From the NCBI GenBank assembly GCA_037442505.1, contig JBBIPZ010000012.1, forward strand, positions 1-64,000: a stretch of DNA of 64,000 nucleotides, read 5' to 3'. Shown here piece by piece: positions 27,406-37,557 of this stretch (positions are counted from its first letter, which is position 1; each line of letters opens with the position of its first letter). This stretch comes from JBBIPZ01 sp037442505 [NCBI: Deltaproteobacteria bacterium] (GTDB lineage Bacteria; CALINM01). The notes under the pieces were generated by a model. It saw nothing but the letters and a program-made list of their open reading frames with translations, was not told where the DNA came from and did not search any database. The position numbers were made by a program, and so were the translations under genes.

Positions 27406-30400
27406 TGATTTTTTAATAAAATTGGCTTTGGTATTCATTTTTGCGTTTTGTATAAGTTTTATCATTTCTTATCTTTATTTTTCGAAACAAATTTTGAGAC
27501 AGAATCTTGAAACATTAAAAAAGGTGTCACAATTTATAATTAAAGAAAAGCTTGCGTTATATACCCAAAAACAGAATAAACAAACAGATATATTAAAATC
27601 TTTGCTTATGCGGCAGCCTACAGATATTCAGATATCTTTCAATGCAAATTTTGTAGTTATATTAAACGCAAAAGGAATGGTGGAGAACGTTTCAGGAATA
27701 GTTGCTGAAAATTTAATTGTCGATAAATATATTCAGGAACTCATCAAATTAAACAAAGAGGTGAAATTTGTCCACAAAATGCCGTCAAAACTGTTTCTTA
27801 TAGAAAACAATCCCGGAACAAAAGAGCAATTAGTATTTTCGGTGATCGCTCCGATATCATCATCTGGTGGCTACAAGTTTGTCTGGATAGGCAATCTTTT
27901 AGAGAATATGGTAGACAAAATTTTTGCTGATTTACCTTATTTAGATATAGATAAAGGCTTTATTTTTACAGGTGAAGATTTATTTAGTGTTGGGCTCGAT
28001 GATATTGATAAGGCAGAAATAATAAGATCATTGAATGTTAATAGTGAAAAGATAGAATTCATAGCAAAGGGTATAAAATATATCGCTGTAAAGGTTCCTT
28101 TTTATGATTATAAATCTGAAGTGGCAGGATATATTGTTCTTGCAAAACGTTATAATTTAGTTAAACAGCTTCTTGACAGATACCTATTTTCAATGCTTTC
28201 AATCTTTTGTTTTTCCAGCATCGTTGGATTAATATTTGTCTGTTTATACTTTAGAAAAATCTTTCTCTTTTTCAGAGAATTCATAGAAGCATTAGAACGT
28301 TTCAAGAAAAATGATTTCTCTACCAAATTAGACGAAGAGTATGACATAAAAGAGTTTTCTTTTATCGCTAAAGAGTATAATGCTCTGGCAACCCAGCTAA
28401 ACTTTTACATCAACAAAATGACAGAAGAGATAAATGTCCGTGTGCGAGAAATTATTGAACTTAACAGGGCTATCAGAATACTCGATAAACAATACAACTA
28501 TGACACACTGGTAGAAACAGCAAAAAACTTCCTTAGCAAAAATTTAGGCTTTGAAGTAGTATCACTTGAAGAATGTATGAACAAGCTGGCTTGCGGAGAG
28601 TGTAATCTTAGTCTCATCTTATTCCAGACGGAAAACACAAAGGTTGGCATGTGTATCGAAAAGGGAAAAAATAGGTTTGGTTTTCAGGAAGATTTTCTGA
28701 TGCTTTTTGAAGATGTTTTTAAGATTAATTGCGAAAGGATTGCAAATATTAAGAAAAAAGAAGAAGGTTTTGCCGAAGCCACCTTGCTTTCAGACATATT
28801 AATATCTCTTTTGAAAAAAAGGAGTGTACAGGAAATTTTCACTTTTATACTTGAAAAGGCTCGTGAATACTGTAATAGTGATGCATCTTTTATTGGTATT
28901 TATGATTACAAGGAAGGCAAAATCAATCTTAAATTTTTCCAGAATATCTTTACAGAAGAGTTTAAACAGCTATCATTTCCTGCGGATACTGGGCTGGGAG
29001 GCATTGTTTTGAGAGAAAAAAGAGGTGTTTTTGTCAAAAACTATTTTGAAGATCCTCGGATAAGATTTCCTTATATCGATGTTGTGCTAAATGAAGGGCT
29101 TGTCTCTAATATTGCAGTTCCTATCTTTTATAAAAGTGAAGTTTATGGTGTGTTGTATGTTAGCTATAGAAAACAAAAAGATGTGTTAGGCAGGGAGATT
29201 GGTTTTCTTGAAAAGCTTGCTAATGCGGCATCTGTGGCAATAGAAAAAGAGATGTTGATATCAGATACAAAACGAAAAGAAGAGGAGTTAAGAAAGGCTT
29301 ATGAAGAGATAGTAGCAAGACGTAAAGAAATAAATGATATTTTAAAGAGTTATAAGGATGCAAACATAGAATTAGAAAGAACAAATAGAGAACTTACAGA
29401 ACAGTATGATGTTATAAAAAGGTCTTATGAAGAATTAAACAGACTAAACAAAGCAAAAGATACCTTTATAGGTATTTTATCTCACGAGCTAAAGACCCCG
29501 GTAACAATTTTAAGGGGATATTTAGACACACTTTTGTCTGACAAAATTACTTCAAAAGATAATGCTAAATCTATTATGCAGGCAGCTAAAAAAACTCTTA
29601 TTTCACTTACCTCAATGATAGACGACATACTGGATTATGCAAGGATCGAAATGGGTAGGGTAGAAATAAAAAAGATGCCATATTCGTTAAAAAATCTTTT
29701 TAACCTTGTTTATCGTGATGTTGAGCCTTATTTGATAGAACGTAATTTAACATTGGAACTGGAGATGAAAGATGATGTTGTAATAGAAACTGATGGCAAA
29801 TGGTTCAACAAAGCGATGTTTAATTTAGTTTGTAATGCGATAAAGTTCACCCCTGATGGCAGAAAAATAAAGATAAAAGCTTTTATACAAAGTAAGGCGG
29901 ATACGGTTCTTCCCAACTACGTTTTACAAAAACTGCCCACATCAGAAATTTATACAGTGATAAAATTGATAGACGAAGGTGTTGGAATTGATTATGAAGA
30001 TCTGAATAAAATATTTGATAAGTTTTATGAAACAGGTGATATCAAGACACACTCTACAGGTGTTTTCAAGTTTCAGGCTAAGGGCTTAGGCATGGGATTG
30101 TCGCTGGCAAAGCAAGTAGTTAATCTACACGGTGGAATTATATATGCAGAAAGTAGCGGATACGATCCAAAAGTCTGTCCAGGCGCTACTTTTACTATAA
30201 TTCTACCTGTAGGCACACTAAAACACGACAATTTGGAATCGTCATCAGTGCGAAAAAGAATTCTTATTGTAGAAAACGAAAGCGAAATAACAAAGTTTTT
30301 CGATCTCGTTTTTTCTAAGGATTATGATACCTACTTTGCTACTGATGGTGCAGCAGGATACAAAAAGGTTTTAGAAATAAAACCAGATCTTGTTTTTATT

Positions 30401-30622
30401 AATATCAACTTGCCAAAGCATGACGGTTATGAATTATGCAGCATGATAAAAGAAGATAAGAAGATAAGAAAAATACCAGTAGTGTTATATGTTTCTGGTG
30501 GAGATGTTATCGACGAGATGAAGGCTACGAGTGTTAAAGCAAATATGGTTTTCTCTCCAATTTTTGATATAGAAAATTTAAAACGCATAGCCAATTTTTA
30601 TCTAAAAAAAGAGGAATCGTGA
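27386..30622 (+). CDS. Large membrane hybrid sensor kinase with a degenerate receiver
   Basis: A 1078-residue sensor. Order: membrane helix (about 10-32), periplasmic domain (about 33-265), second helix (about 266-288), HAMP-like linker, a degenerate GAF-like region (about 360-450), a clear GAF (about 470-625), a coiled coil (about 625-690), HisKA with His700 in ILSHELKTPV, an HATPase with NLVCNAIKFTPDG, and a C-terminal receiver (about 955-1075). In that receiver the phospho-accepting Asp is Asn1006 (LVFININLP), the acidic pair is VENE and the switch Lys is replaced (FSPIF), so it cannot be phosphorylated in the normal way. The start overlaps the NfeD-like gene. Confidence 0.9.
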   Translation: MKRTFISDFLIKLALVFIFAFCISFIISYLYFSKQILRQNLETLKKVSQFIIKEKLALYTQKQNKQTDILKSLLMRQPTDIQISFNANFVVILNAKGMVENVSGIVAENLIVDKYIQELIKLNKEVKFVHKMPSKLFLIENNPGTKEQLVFSVIAPISSSGGYKFVWIGNLLENMVDKIFADLPYLDIDKGFIFTGEDLFSVGLDDIDKAEIIRSLNVNSEKIEFIAKGIKYIAVKVPFYDYKSEVAGYIVLAKRYNLVKQLLDRYLFSMLSIFCFSSIVGLIFVCLYFRKIFLFFREFIEALERFKKNDFSTKLDEEYDIKEFSFIAKEYNALATQLNFYINKMTEEINVRVREIIELNRAIRILDKQYNYDTLVETAKNFLSKNLGFEVVSLEECMNKLACGECNLSLILFQTENTKVGMCIEKGKNRFGFQEDFLMLFEDVFKINCERIANIKKKEEGFAEATLLSDILISLLKKRSVQEIFTFILEKAREYCNSDASFIGIYDYKEGKINLKFFQNIFTEEFKQLSFPADTGLGGIVLREKRGVFVKNYFEDPRIRFPYIDVVLNEGLVSNIAVPIFYKSEVYGVLYVSYRKQKDVLGREIGFLEKLANAASVAIEKEMLISDTKRKEEELRKAYEEIVARRKEINDILKSYKDANIELERTNRELTEQYDVIKRSYEELNRLNKAKDTFIGILSHELKTPVTILRGYLDTLLSDKITSKDNAKSIMQAAKKTLISLTSMIDDILDYARIEMGRVEIKKMPYSLKNLFNLVYRDVEPYLIERNLTLELEMKDDVVIETDGKWFNKAMFNLVCNAIKFTPDGRKIKIKAFIQSKADTVLPNYVLQKLPTSEIYTVIKLIDEGVGIDYEDLNKIFDKFYETGDIKTHSTGVFKFQAKGLGMGLSLAKQVVNLHGGIIYAESSGYDPKVCPGATFTIILPVGTLKHDNLESSSVRKRILIVENESEITKFFDLVFSKDYDTYFATDGAAGYKKVLEIKPDLVFININLPKHDGYELCSMIKEDKKIRKIPVVLYVSGGDVIDEMKATSVKANMVFSPIFDIENLKRIANFYLKKEES

Positions 30623-32688
30623 AAGATATTTTAGAGACTATCCAACGCTGCTTTAAAGGTTCATTTCATTATAAAAATTTAGCCAAAATTTTAGGGATAA
30701 AAGGAGAAAGAAGAAAGGCACTTCTTCAGCAACTAACAAAGCTATCAGAAAAGGGTGTTTTAATGAACACTGCAAAAGGCAGGTTTATTTTGTCAGATAA
30801 TCAACAATTTATTAAGGCAAAGGTTGAATGTCACAGGGATGGATTTGGTTTCGCGATACCCTTAGATTCGAAATCAGAAGATATTTTTTTGCCTCGATAT
30901 ACGTTAAAAGATGTTTATGATGGTGATATTGTGCTTGTTAGTCTTAGAAACAATCGTAAAAAGAAAAGAGAAGGAGAAATTGTTAAAATTTTAGAACGTG
31001 GAGTAAAAAAGATCTTAGGCACAGTTTACAGAGTTAAAAATCGTTTTTATCTTAAACCCTATGACTCAAAACTATTCTGGCATCTTACTTTAAAAGAAAC
31101 TAAAACTTCGTTTAAAGCAGGAGATACAGTTGTAGCGGACATTTTACAGTATCCTGTAAATAAAATTGGTTTGGGTACTGTTGAAGAAGTATTAAAAGGA
31201 GATGACTACACATTTGAAGTGTCTAATCTCATTTTAAAATCAGGAATTGACAGTGTTTATCCATCAATTGCTGCAAAAGAGGCTGAACAAATTATACGAA
31301 ATAAAAATGGGAAACAAGAAAAAGAAAGAAAAAATCTGACAGATGTTAACTTCGTTACCATTGATGGCGAAAAGGCAAAAGATTTTGATGATGCCGTATG
31401 TGTTGTAAAGGATAGAAAGGGTTTCAGACTTTTTGTGGCTATTGCAGATGTAAGTTTTTATGTTACACAAGGAAAACATCTTGATAAAGAGGCGCTTTTT
31501 AGGGGAAATAGTTACTATTTCCCCGACAGAGTGTTACCTATGCTGCCCGAATCTCTATCAAACGAAGAATGTAGTTTAAATCCAAATCAAGAAAGACGCG
31601 CATTTGTGGTTGAGATTTTTTATAACAAAAAGGGCGAAAAGTTAAATGCAGATTTCTATCCAGCAAAAATCAAAAGCAAGGCAAGGCTAACTTATGAGTG
31701 CGTCGAAGAGTTTTTTTGCGGTAAAGGTGGTATGTCTGAAGAGTTAAGCAAAATGCTTTTTAATATGAGAGAACTCACTGAACTGTTATTCTCTCATCGT
31801 TACAAGAAAGGCACTATAGACTTTGATTTTCCAGAACCAGAAATAATAATTGGAATTAATGGAAATATCGAAAATATTGCAAGAGTAAACAGACTTTCTT
31901 CCCACAGAATCATTGAAGAATTTATGATTGCTGCAAATATTGCCGTTGCTGAGTGGTTTCAAAATAACAATCTTCCAACAATTTATAGAATTCACGAACC
32001 GCCCGATGTTGAAAAAATTAGGAATCTTAAGGTTTTGCTAAAGCGATTAGGAGTGGAGCTTAAAGAAAAACCCGATCCAAAAGACGTTCAACAGATTATC
32101 AAAAACTTTAAAAACACCCCTTACGAAAAGCTTGTTAGTACTTTAACGCTTCGCTCAATGAAACAGGCAAAGTATAGTAGCCAGAATCTGGGACATTTTG
32201 GGCTTTCACTTGAAAATTATCTGCACTTTACATCCCCAATCAGGCGATACGCAGACCTTATTGTTCATAGAAATCTGCGCAATTTTATGTTACTAAAAAA
32301 GGATATTGCAAACATAGAAAAGTTTGAAAAAGATTTAGAGGATATTGCAGTACAGTTAAATAAACGTGAACGATTAGCGTTTGATATGGAAAAAGAGGTA
32401 TTTAGTTTTGCCTGTGCTAAATTTATGAAAGATATGATTGGAGAAGAGTTTAAAGGTATAATCTCTTCTGTTACACCACATGGCTTTTATGTTGAACTGT
32501 TACAATATTTTGTGGAAGGTTTTGTTCCTGTTGAAAATTTAAAAGATGATTATTATCATTATGATGAACTTCATCTTGCACTTATAGGTAGAAGGGTTAA
32601 GAGAAGGTACACAATTGGCAAAGAAGTTGTTGTTAAGGTTATTAATGTTAGCATGTCATCGAAAAGGATAGAACTGGAGGTCATATGA
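30619..32688 (+). CDS. rnr: Ribonuclease R
   Basis: A 689-residue 3'-5' exoribonuclease. N-terminal winged-helix region (about 1-60), cold-shock domains (about 65-210), RNB catalytic domain with the acidic cluster VTIDGEKAKDFDDAVCV (about 243-259), and a C-terminal S1 domain (about 610-689). GTG start overlapping the kinase stop. It ends with an ATGA overlap with the decayed ubiB gene, showing that the two were once an operon pair. Confidence 0.95.
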   Translation: MKDILETIQRCFKGSFHYKNLAKILGIKGERRKALLQQLTKLSEKGVLMNTAKGRFILSDNQQFIKAKVECHRDGFGFAIPLDSKSEDIFLPRYTLKDVYDGDIVLVSLRNNRKKKREGEIVKILERGVKKILGTVYRVKNRFYLKPYDSKLFWHLTLKETKTSFKAGDTVVADILQYPVNKIGLGTVEEVLKGDDYTFEVSNLILKSGIDSVYPSIAAKEAEQIIRNKNGKQEKERKNLTDVNFVTIDGEKAKDFDDAVCVVKDRKGFRLFVAIADVSFYVTQGKHLDKEALFRGNSYYFPDRVLPMLPESLSNEECSLNPNQERRAFVVEIFYNKKGEKLNADFYPAKIKSKARLTYECVEEFFCGKGGMSEELSKMLFNMRELTELLFSHRYKKGTIDFDFPEPEIIIGINGNIENIARVNRLSSHRIIEEFMIAANIAVAEWFQNNNLPTIYRIHEPPDVEKIRNLKVLLKRLGVELKEKPDPKDVQQIIKNFKNTPYEKLVSTLTLRSMKQAKYSSQNLGHFGLSLENYLHFTSPIRRYADLIVHRNLRNFMLLKKDIANIEKFEKDLEDIAVQLNKRERLAFDMEKEVFSFACAKFMKDMIGEEFKGIISSVTPHGFYVELLQYFVEGFVPVENLKDDYYHYDELHLALIGRRVKRRYTIGKEVVVKVINVSMSSKRIELEVI

Positions 32689-34355
32689 GGCTTTATTCCC
32701 TTTCCTTAACATATCGCAATATTGCCAGAATGAAAGAGATTGTTTCAGTTTTTCTTAAGTATGGTTTTTTAATATCATAGAAAATACGGATTTGAAAAAA
32801 TCTATCCCCTTTTATAAACGCCTGCTGAAGAAGGTAAAACACTATATCAAAGGTGGCTTAGAAACACAACTAAGAATGGCTTTTGAAGAGTTAGGACCAA
32901 CGTTTATTAAGTTTGGGCAAATATTGTCAAGAAGAGAAGACCTGTTTGGGAGTATGTTTGTGGAGGAGTTTACAATGTTAGAAGATATGGCAAATCCAGT
33001 TCCTTTAGAAAAGGTCAAAAACATCTTGGATAGATAATTTAAAGATATTGGAGTCACATTTAAACATATAAATCCTGATCCTGAGGCATCTGCATCATTG
33101 TCTCTTGGTTTATTTAGCTACATTACTTGATGGCAGAGAAGTGGTTTTAAAGGTAAAACGTCCAGATATTGAAAATACAATACAGGATAATTTAGTACTT
33201 ATAAAGTTGTTAGCTCTTTTTTTGAGAGACACTTCCCAGAGTTAAGTTATCTAAGGATATATGATACTGTCGTAGAATTTGAAATGACAATAAAAAAAGA
33301 ACTTAATTTTTTATACGAAGTAACAATATGGAAAAAATGGCGGCAGCATTTTCTGATACCCCTGATATTATTATTCCTAAACCAGAAAAGCATTTATGCA
33401 GCAAAAATATCATTGTGATGGAAAAGATTAGCGGTATAAAGCTAACAGATGAAGCCTCTTTAACAACGTTAGGCATTGATGTCGCAGAATTACTTAAGAG
33501 AGTTTTAAAATCTTTTCTCAAAAAACTTTTAAAGATGGAATTTATCACGGCGATCTACATATGGGTAATATTGGGATAACATTTGAAGGCAAAATTGTGT
33601 TTTATGACTTCGGTAATGTTGGATTTTTGACTAAAACAACCAGAGAACTTTTAAAAGATTTATTGGCAACACTTATCTCAAAAGATTATGAAAGTTTGAC
33701 TGCAAAATTTCTTGAATTTAAACTTGTCACAGATGAGGGCAGTTTGATAGGTATGGAAAGGGAACTTAGGGACTGTTTTGAGTTTCGTTTAAGCATGTCT
33801 TTAAAACAACTTGAATTTACCTAGTTAATAAGAGACTTGCTTGGTATTGTATCTAAGTATAAAGTTAGCCTTCCAGTTGAACTTTTGAATTTTTTCCGAA
33901 CGTTACTTTACATTGAGACGATTGGGAAAAATACAATTCCTGATTTTTCGTTAGGAGATCTTATTACAGAACTTTTTCAGGAGAAAACTGTTTTTGATTT
34001 TAATGCTAAGGAAGCCGTTGCAGACTCGATAAAAACTCTAAATGACTTTAGAAAGCTTGCCTTTGGCTTTCCAAAAAGAATGGACAAATTACTGAACAAG
34101 ATGATAAACGACAAATTTACGGTAGATTTTTATCATATGAATCTGTAGCCATTGACAGATGAAATGAAAAGAAGTAGCAACAGGATTTTCGTAAGTCTGA
34201 TGGTGGCTTCACTTATTATCGGCTCTTCACTTGTGTTTATATCTGATAAAGGAGCGCACATTTTTGGCTATCCTTTGCTTGGGATTGTTGGATTTTCAAC
34301 ATCTGCTATATTAGGTGTTTATCTTCTGTTTGCTATAATTCGTTCAAAACTTTAA
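32685..34355 (+). pseudogene. ubiB: Decayed UbiB/AarF (ABC1) family kinase-like gene
   Basis: Read across frames, the region encodes a complete UbiB-like protein of about 555 residues. The parts seen are NIARMKEIVSVFLKYGF, ELGPTFIKFGQILSRR, LLDGREVVLKVKRPDI, the catalytic HGDLHMGNIG (about 33543-33572) and DFGNVGFL, followed by two C-terminal membrane helices. It is broken by frame changes near 32770, 33100, 33245, 33320 and 33527, and by in-frame stops at 33035, 33822 and 34146. This many lesions in one gene indicates true decay rather than sequence error. It had a translationally coupled start overlapping rnr. Confidence 0.93.
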
Positions 34356-34360
34356 CTTTA

Positions 34361-34402
34361 TCTATCAATTGCTATGTTTTGATAGAAATTATCTATTTTT
34401 TG
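34361..34402 (+). terminator. Putative terminator after the ubiB pseudogene
   Basis: A perfect 8-bp inverted repeat, TCTATCAA and TTGATAGA, around a 10-base loop is followed by a short stretch containing TTTTTT. The stem is AU-rich, so it would be weak. Confidence 0.4.
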
Positions 34403-34432
34403 TTATGACAGTTATTGCATAAAATTAATAAG

Positions 34433-34777
34433 ATGAGAAAACTCATTTTCTTGCTTATCCTCCTCCTCCTTACCTGTGTGACGATAAACTCTGACATTTC
34501 AGCTTCAGAAATGAAGTATCTGGAACAAGCTATAAAGGGAAAACCGCTAATTATTAATAAAAAGGGGAAAAAGGTTCTTGCCTATACTGATGTGAGAAAT
34601 GCAAATCTAAAAAAACAGAAATACTCACTGGTGTGTTGTAAAGATGGAAAACTAAGCGATAAAGCGGTATTAAACGCATACGTTGATCATTTAGATTTTT
34701 ATGATGGTCTATTTAAGTATTTTGGTGCTGGAAATAATCTTAACAAAGGCAGTGTTGGTAGGTATATTGAAAATTGA
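34433..34777 (+). CDS. Small exported YdjY-like protein
   Basis: A 114-residue protein with an N-terminal signal peptide (MRKLIFLLILLLLTC, cleavage probably after ISA). The mature part resembles the YdjY domain, including KYSLVCCKDGKLSDKAVLNA and a following FYDGLFKYFGAGNNL, which fits the family pattern of a lid helix and a GxxxGN loop. Function of the family is unknown. The start is taken at ATG 34433; an in-frame TTG 18 bases earlier has no better ribosome site. Its end overlaps the glycosyltransferase start by four bases, tying it to the arsenosugar-like genes. Confidence 0.6.
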   Translation: MRKLIFLLILLLLTCVTINSDISASEMKYLEQAIKGKPLIINKKGKKVLAYTDVRNANLKKQKYSLVCCKDGKLSDKAVLNAYVDHLDFYDGLFKYFGAGNNLNKGSVGRYIEN

Positions 34778-35451
34778 ATAGATACACGTTGTCTGTAATA
34801 ATTCCAACATTAAACGAAGAGCTATATATTAAAAGATGCATAGATTCGGTTAAAATGCTAAATCCCACTGAGATTATCGTCGTAGATGGTGGAAGCACTG
34901 ACAGCACAGTAGAGATTGCAAAATTAGAAGGCATTCAGGTTATAAAGTCTGAAAAAGGTAGAGGCATACAGTTGCAAAAAGGTGCTTTATCTGCTACAGG
35001 AGACATCCTTTTATTTATACACGCAGATGCTATTATCAAACAAGAGGTAGATTTTGATAAAATAATAGATGCAGGGTTTGGAGGGGGATTTTTTAAATTG
35101 AAATTTGATGCTGACTCTTTCACAATAAGGTTGGTAGAAATATTTGCAAATTTCAGAGCGAGATTGCATTCGTTACCGTATGGTGATCAAGCAATCTTTG
35201 TCAAAAAGGATGTGTTTCAACAAATGGGTGGTTTCAAGCCTTATCCTTTCCTTGAGGATATTGATTTTGTCCTCAGATTGAGAAGAAAATATAGGTTATA
35301 TTGTTTGTCAGATTATGTAATTGTGTCCTCGAGAAGGCTTATAAAACCGATACCATTATCCCCTATTTTGGTTAGTGTCAGAAACGTTTTGATTGTTTTG
35401 TTAATGTTTTTGGGTGTAAAGCCAGATAAACTTATAAAACTTTATAAATGA
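34774..35451 (+). CDS. Family 2 glycosyltransferase, TIGR04283 (arsenosugar/rSAM-associated) type
   Basis: A 225-residue soluble GT-A enzyme with LSVIIPTLNEE, IIVVDGGSTDST (about 33-44), a metal-binding HADA in place of DxD (about 82-85) and the subfamily mark SLPYGDQAIFV (about 131-141) with FLEDIDFVLRLRR. This subfamily occurs next to ArsS-like radical SAM proteins in putative arsenosugar clusters, which is the case here. It would transfer a sugar, but donor and acceptor are not shown. The TTG or GTG-like start overlaps the preceding gene. Confidence 0.8.
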   Translation: MNRYTLSVIIPTLNEELYIKRCIDSVKMLNPTEIIVVDGGSTDSTVEIAKLEGIQVIKSEKGRGIQLQKGALSATGDILLFIHADAIIKQEVDFDKIIDAGFGGGFFKLKFDADSFTIRLVEIFANFRARLHSLPYGDQAIFVKKDVFQQMGGFKPYPFLEDIDFVLRLRRKYRLYCLSDYVIVSSRRLIKPIPLSPILVSVRNVLIVLLMFLGVKPDKLIKLYK

Positions 35452-35460
35452 GGTGTTTTT

Positions 35461-37440
35461 ATGGAAGATGCAGTATTGTATAGGTACAAAAAGGCGGCAA
35501 AGGCATTTGAGAAAAAGCTTTGTTGCCCAACCGACTATAATCAAGAATTTTTGAGAAACATTCCGCAAGAAGTCCTCGAAAAAGACTATGGATGTGGTGA
35601 TCCTTCAAAGTATGTTAGGAATGGGGAAACGGTACTTGATCTTGGTTCAGGAGCCGGGAAACTTTGTTACCTAATTTCTCAGGTTGTAGGTCCCGATGGT
35701 AAAGTGATTGGTGTAGATATGAATGATGAAATGTTAAATATTGCAAGAAAATATAGACTGGAATTTGGTAAAAAGCTTGGCTATTTTAATGTAGATTTTT
35801 TTAAAGCAAGAATTCAAAATCTAAAACTAAATCTTGAAAAGGTTGATGAATACTTAACCCTACACCCCATCAAAAATTCTGAGGATTTAACGCTTTTTAA
35901 TGCATACTGTGAAAAGTTAGAAAAAGATGAAACTCTCATTCCCGATAACTTTGTAGATGTTGTTGTTTCTAACTGTGTATTAAATCTTGTCAAGACTGAT
36001 GAAAAAAACAAGCTTTTTCAAGAGATATACAGAGTTTTAAAATATGGTGGTAGGGCTGTAATAAGCGACATCGTTTCAGATAAAGACATCCCACAGTATT
36101 TACAAGACGACCCTGAGTTGTGGTCAGGCTGTATATCAGGTGCTTTTAGGGAAGATTTGTTTTTAAAGGCATTTGAAAATGCAGGCTTTTATGGTGTAGA
36201 GATTGTAAAGTGGGATGATAAGCCTTGGCAGATTGTTGATGATATTGAGTTTCGTTCGGTGACGGTAATAGCAAGAAAGAGCAGCAAAGAAAACAATATT
36301 AGAAAAAGAGAAACAGTAATATACAAAGGACCATATAAAAAGGTAGAAGATGATGCTGGAAATATTTATGAGAGAGGAAAAAGAATTGCTGTTAGCAAAA
36401 CCATCTTCGAACGGTTATCTCGGGAACCATATGATACAGATTTTATTTTAAGTCATACTGGTGCAGACGTTTTATATACAACAGAAAGCAAGGTTGTGCA
36501 ATCTTGTTGTGATAGTTATCAACCTTTCTCAGAAAAAATTATGCTTATGGGAAAAAAGCTTAAAAAAACTAATATCTCGACACTGCAGATTAATCTGGGG
36601 AATTTATGCAATCAGGCATGTTTGCACTGCCACATTGATGGTGCTCCTTCTGGCAAGCTAATGAAAAGGGATATAATGGAGAAAGTGATTAGCTTTATCA
36701 AACAGAATAAAAATCTTATTGTTGATATTACTGGTGGAGCCCCCGAACTTCATCCCGACCTGCCATATCTTATAGAAAATATTTCAAAATATGCAAAAGA
36801 AATCTACGTAAGAACCAATCTAACCGCTTTAGAGAAAAATATTGGATTGATTAACGTCTTCAAAAATTATAACGTAACATTATTTGCATCACTGCCTTTT
36901 ACCTCGAAACAAGAGACAGATTACGTAAGGGGCGATGGAGTTTTTGAAACTTCTATAAGAATGTTACAGTTACTTAACAAAAATGGTTTTGGGACTAACA
37001 TCCTTTTACATATTGTACACAATCCATCGGGTTTTAGTCTGCCAGATTTACAGCCGGTTATTGAAGAGAAATATCGGCAGTGTTTGCTAAAAGATTTTGG
37101 AATAGTTTTTAACAAACTGTTTGTGTTAAACAATATGCCCATAGGAAGGTTTAAAAAACTTCTCGAAACAAACAATAAATATGACGAGTATTTGAAAATG
37201 GTTTACTCAAGCTTCAATCCCGATACGCTAAATAATCTGATGTGTCGAAACGTCCTTAACATCGGATATGATGGCAGGCTGTATGACTGTGACTTTAACA
37301 ATGCTCTAAATATGGAAAGAATCGAAAAGCTTGATGATATTAAGATAGAAACATTGATTTCAAGTGATATAATTGTTTCGGAACACTGTTATGTTTGCAC
37401 AGCGATGAAAGGCTCGGGATGCTATGGAAGTGTCGTATAA
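35461..37440 (+). CDS. arsS: Fused ArsM-type methyltransferase and ArsS-type radical SAM enzyme
   Basis: A 659-residue two-domain protein. Residues 1 to about 355 are an ArsM-like SAM methyltransferase: VLDLGSGAGKLCYLISQVVG (58-77 region), GVDMNDEM, and the arsenite-binding-type cysteines in VVSNCVLNL and SGCISGAF, with a terminal QSCC. Residues about 360-659 are a radical SAM protein with Cys383, Cys387, Cys390 (CNQACLHC) and a cysteine-rich end (DCDF, HCYVCTAMKGSGC) like ArsS, which joins a 5'-deoxyadenosyl group to dimethylarsinous acid. Usually these are separate genes. The fusion implies that methylated arsenic is passed within one chain. Arsenic as substrate is inferred from family knowledge. 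Confidence 0.85.
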   Translation: MEDAVLYRYKKAAKAFEKKLCCPTDYNQEFLRNIPQEVLEKDYGCGDPSKYVRNGETVLDLGSGAGKLCYLISQVVGPDGKVIGVDMNDEMLNIARKYRLEFGKKLGYFNVDFFKARIQNLKLNLEKVDEYLTLHPIKNSEDLTLFNAYCEKLEKDETLIPDNFVDVVVSNCVLNLVKTDEKNKLFQEIYRVLKYGGRAVISDIVSDKDIPQYLQDDPELWSGCISGAFREDLFLKAFENAGFYGVEIVKWDDKPWQIVDDIEFRSVTVIARKSSKENNIRKRETVIYKGPYKKVEDDAGNIYERGKRIAVSKTIFERLSREPYDTDFILSHTGADVLYTTESKVVQSCCDSYQPFSEKIMLMGKKLKKTNISTLQINLGNLCNQACLHCHIDGAPSGKLMKRDIMEKVISFIKQNKNLIVDITGGAPELHPDLPYLIENISKYAKEIYVRTNLTALEKNIGLINVFKNYNVTLFASLPFTSKQETDYVRGDGVFETSIRMLQLLNKNGFGTNILLHIVHNPSGFSLPDLQPVIEEKYRQCLLKDFGIVFNKLFVLNNMPIGRFKKLLETNNKYDEYLKMVYSSFNPDTLNNLMCRNVLNIGYDGRLYDCDFNNALNMERIEKLDDIKIETLISSDIIVSEHCYVCTAMKGSGCYGSVV

Positions 37441-37557
37441 ATTCAGATAAAACCTTTTTAAAAGATTACAATGATTACGCTGCCTATGGGCAATGCGTGT
37501 AGTTAAAAGTTACAGTCAGCCAATACGCTGCATTTGTTATTGAAAATCTTAAACAAC

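Noticed and set aside
37479-37500. Hairpin in the gap between the ArsM-ArsS and HyfI genes as a terminator
   Set aside because: The arms ACGC/GCGT and GCC/GGC pair imperfectly and no T-run follows on either strand.
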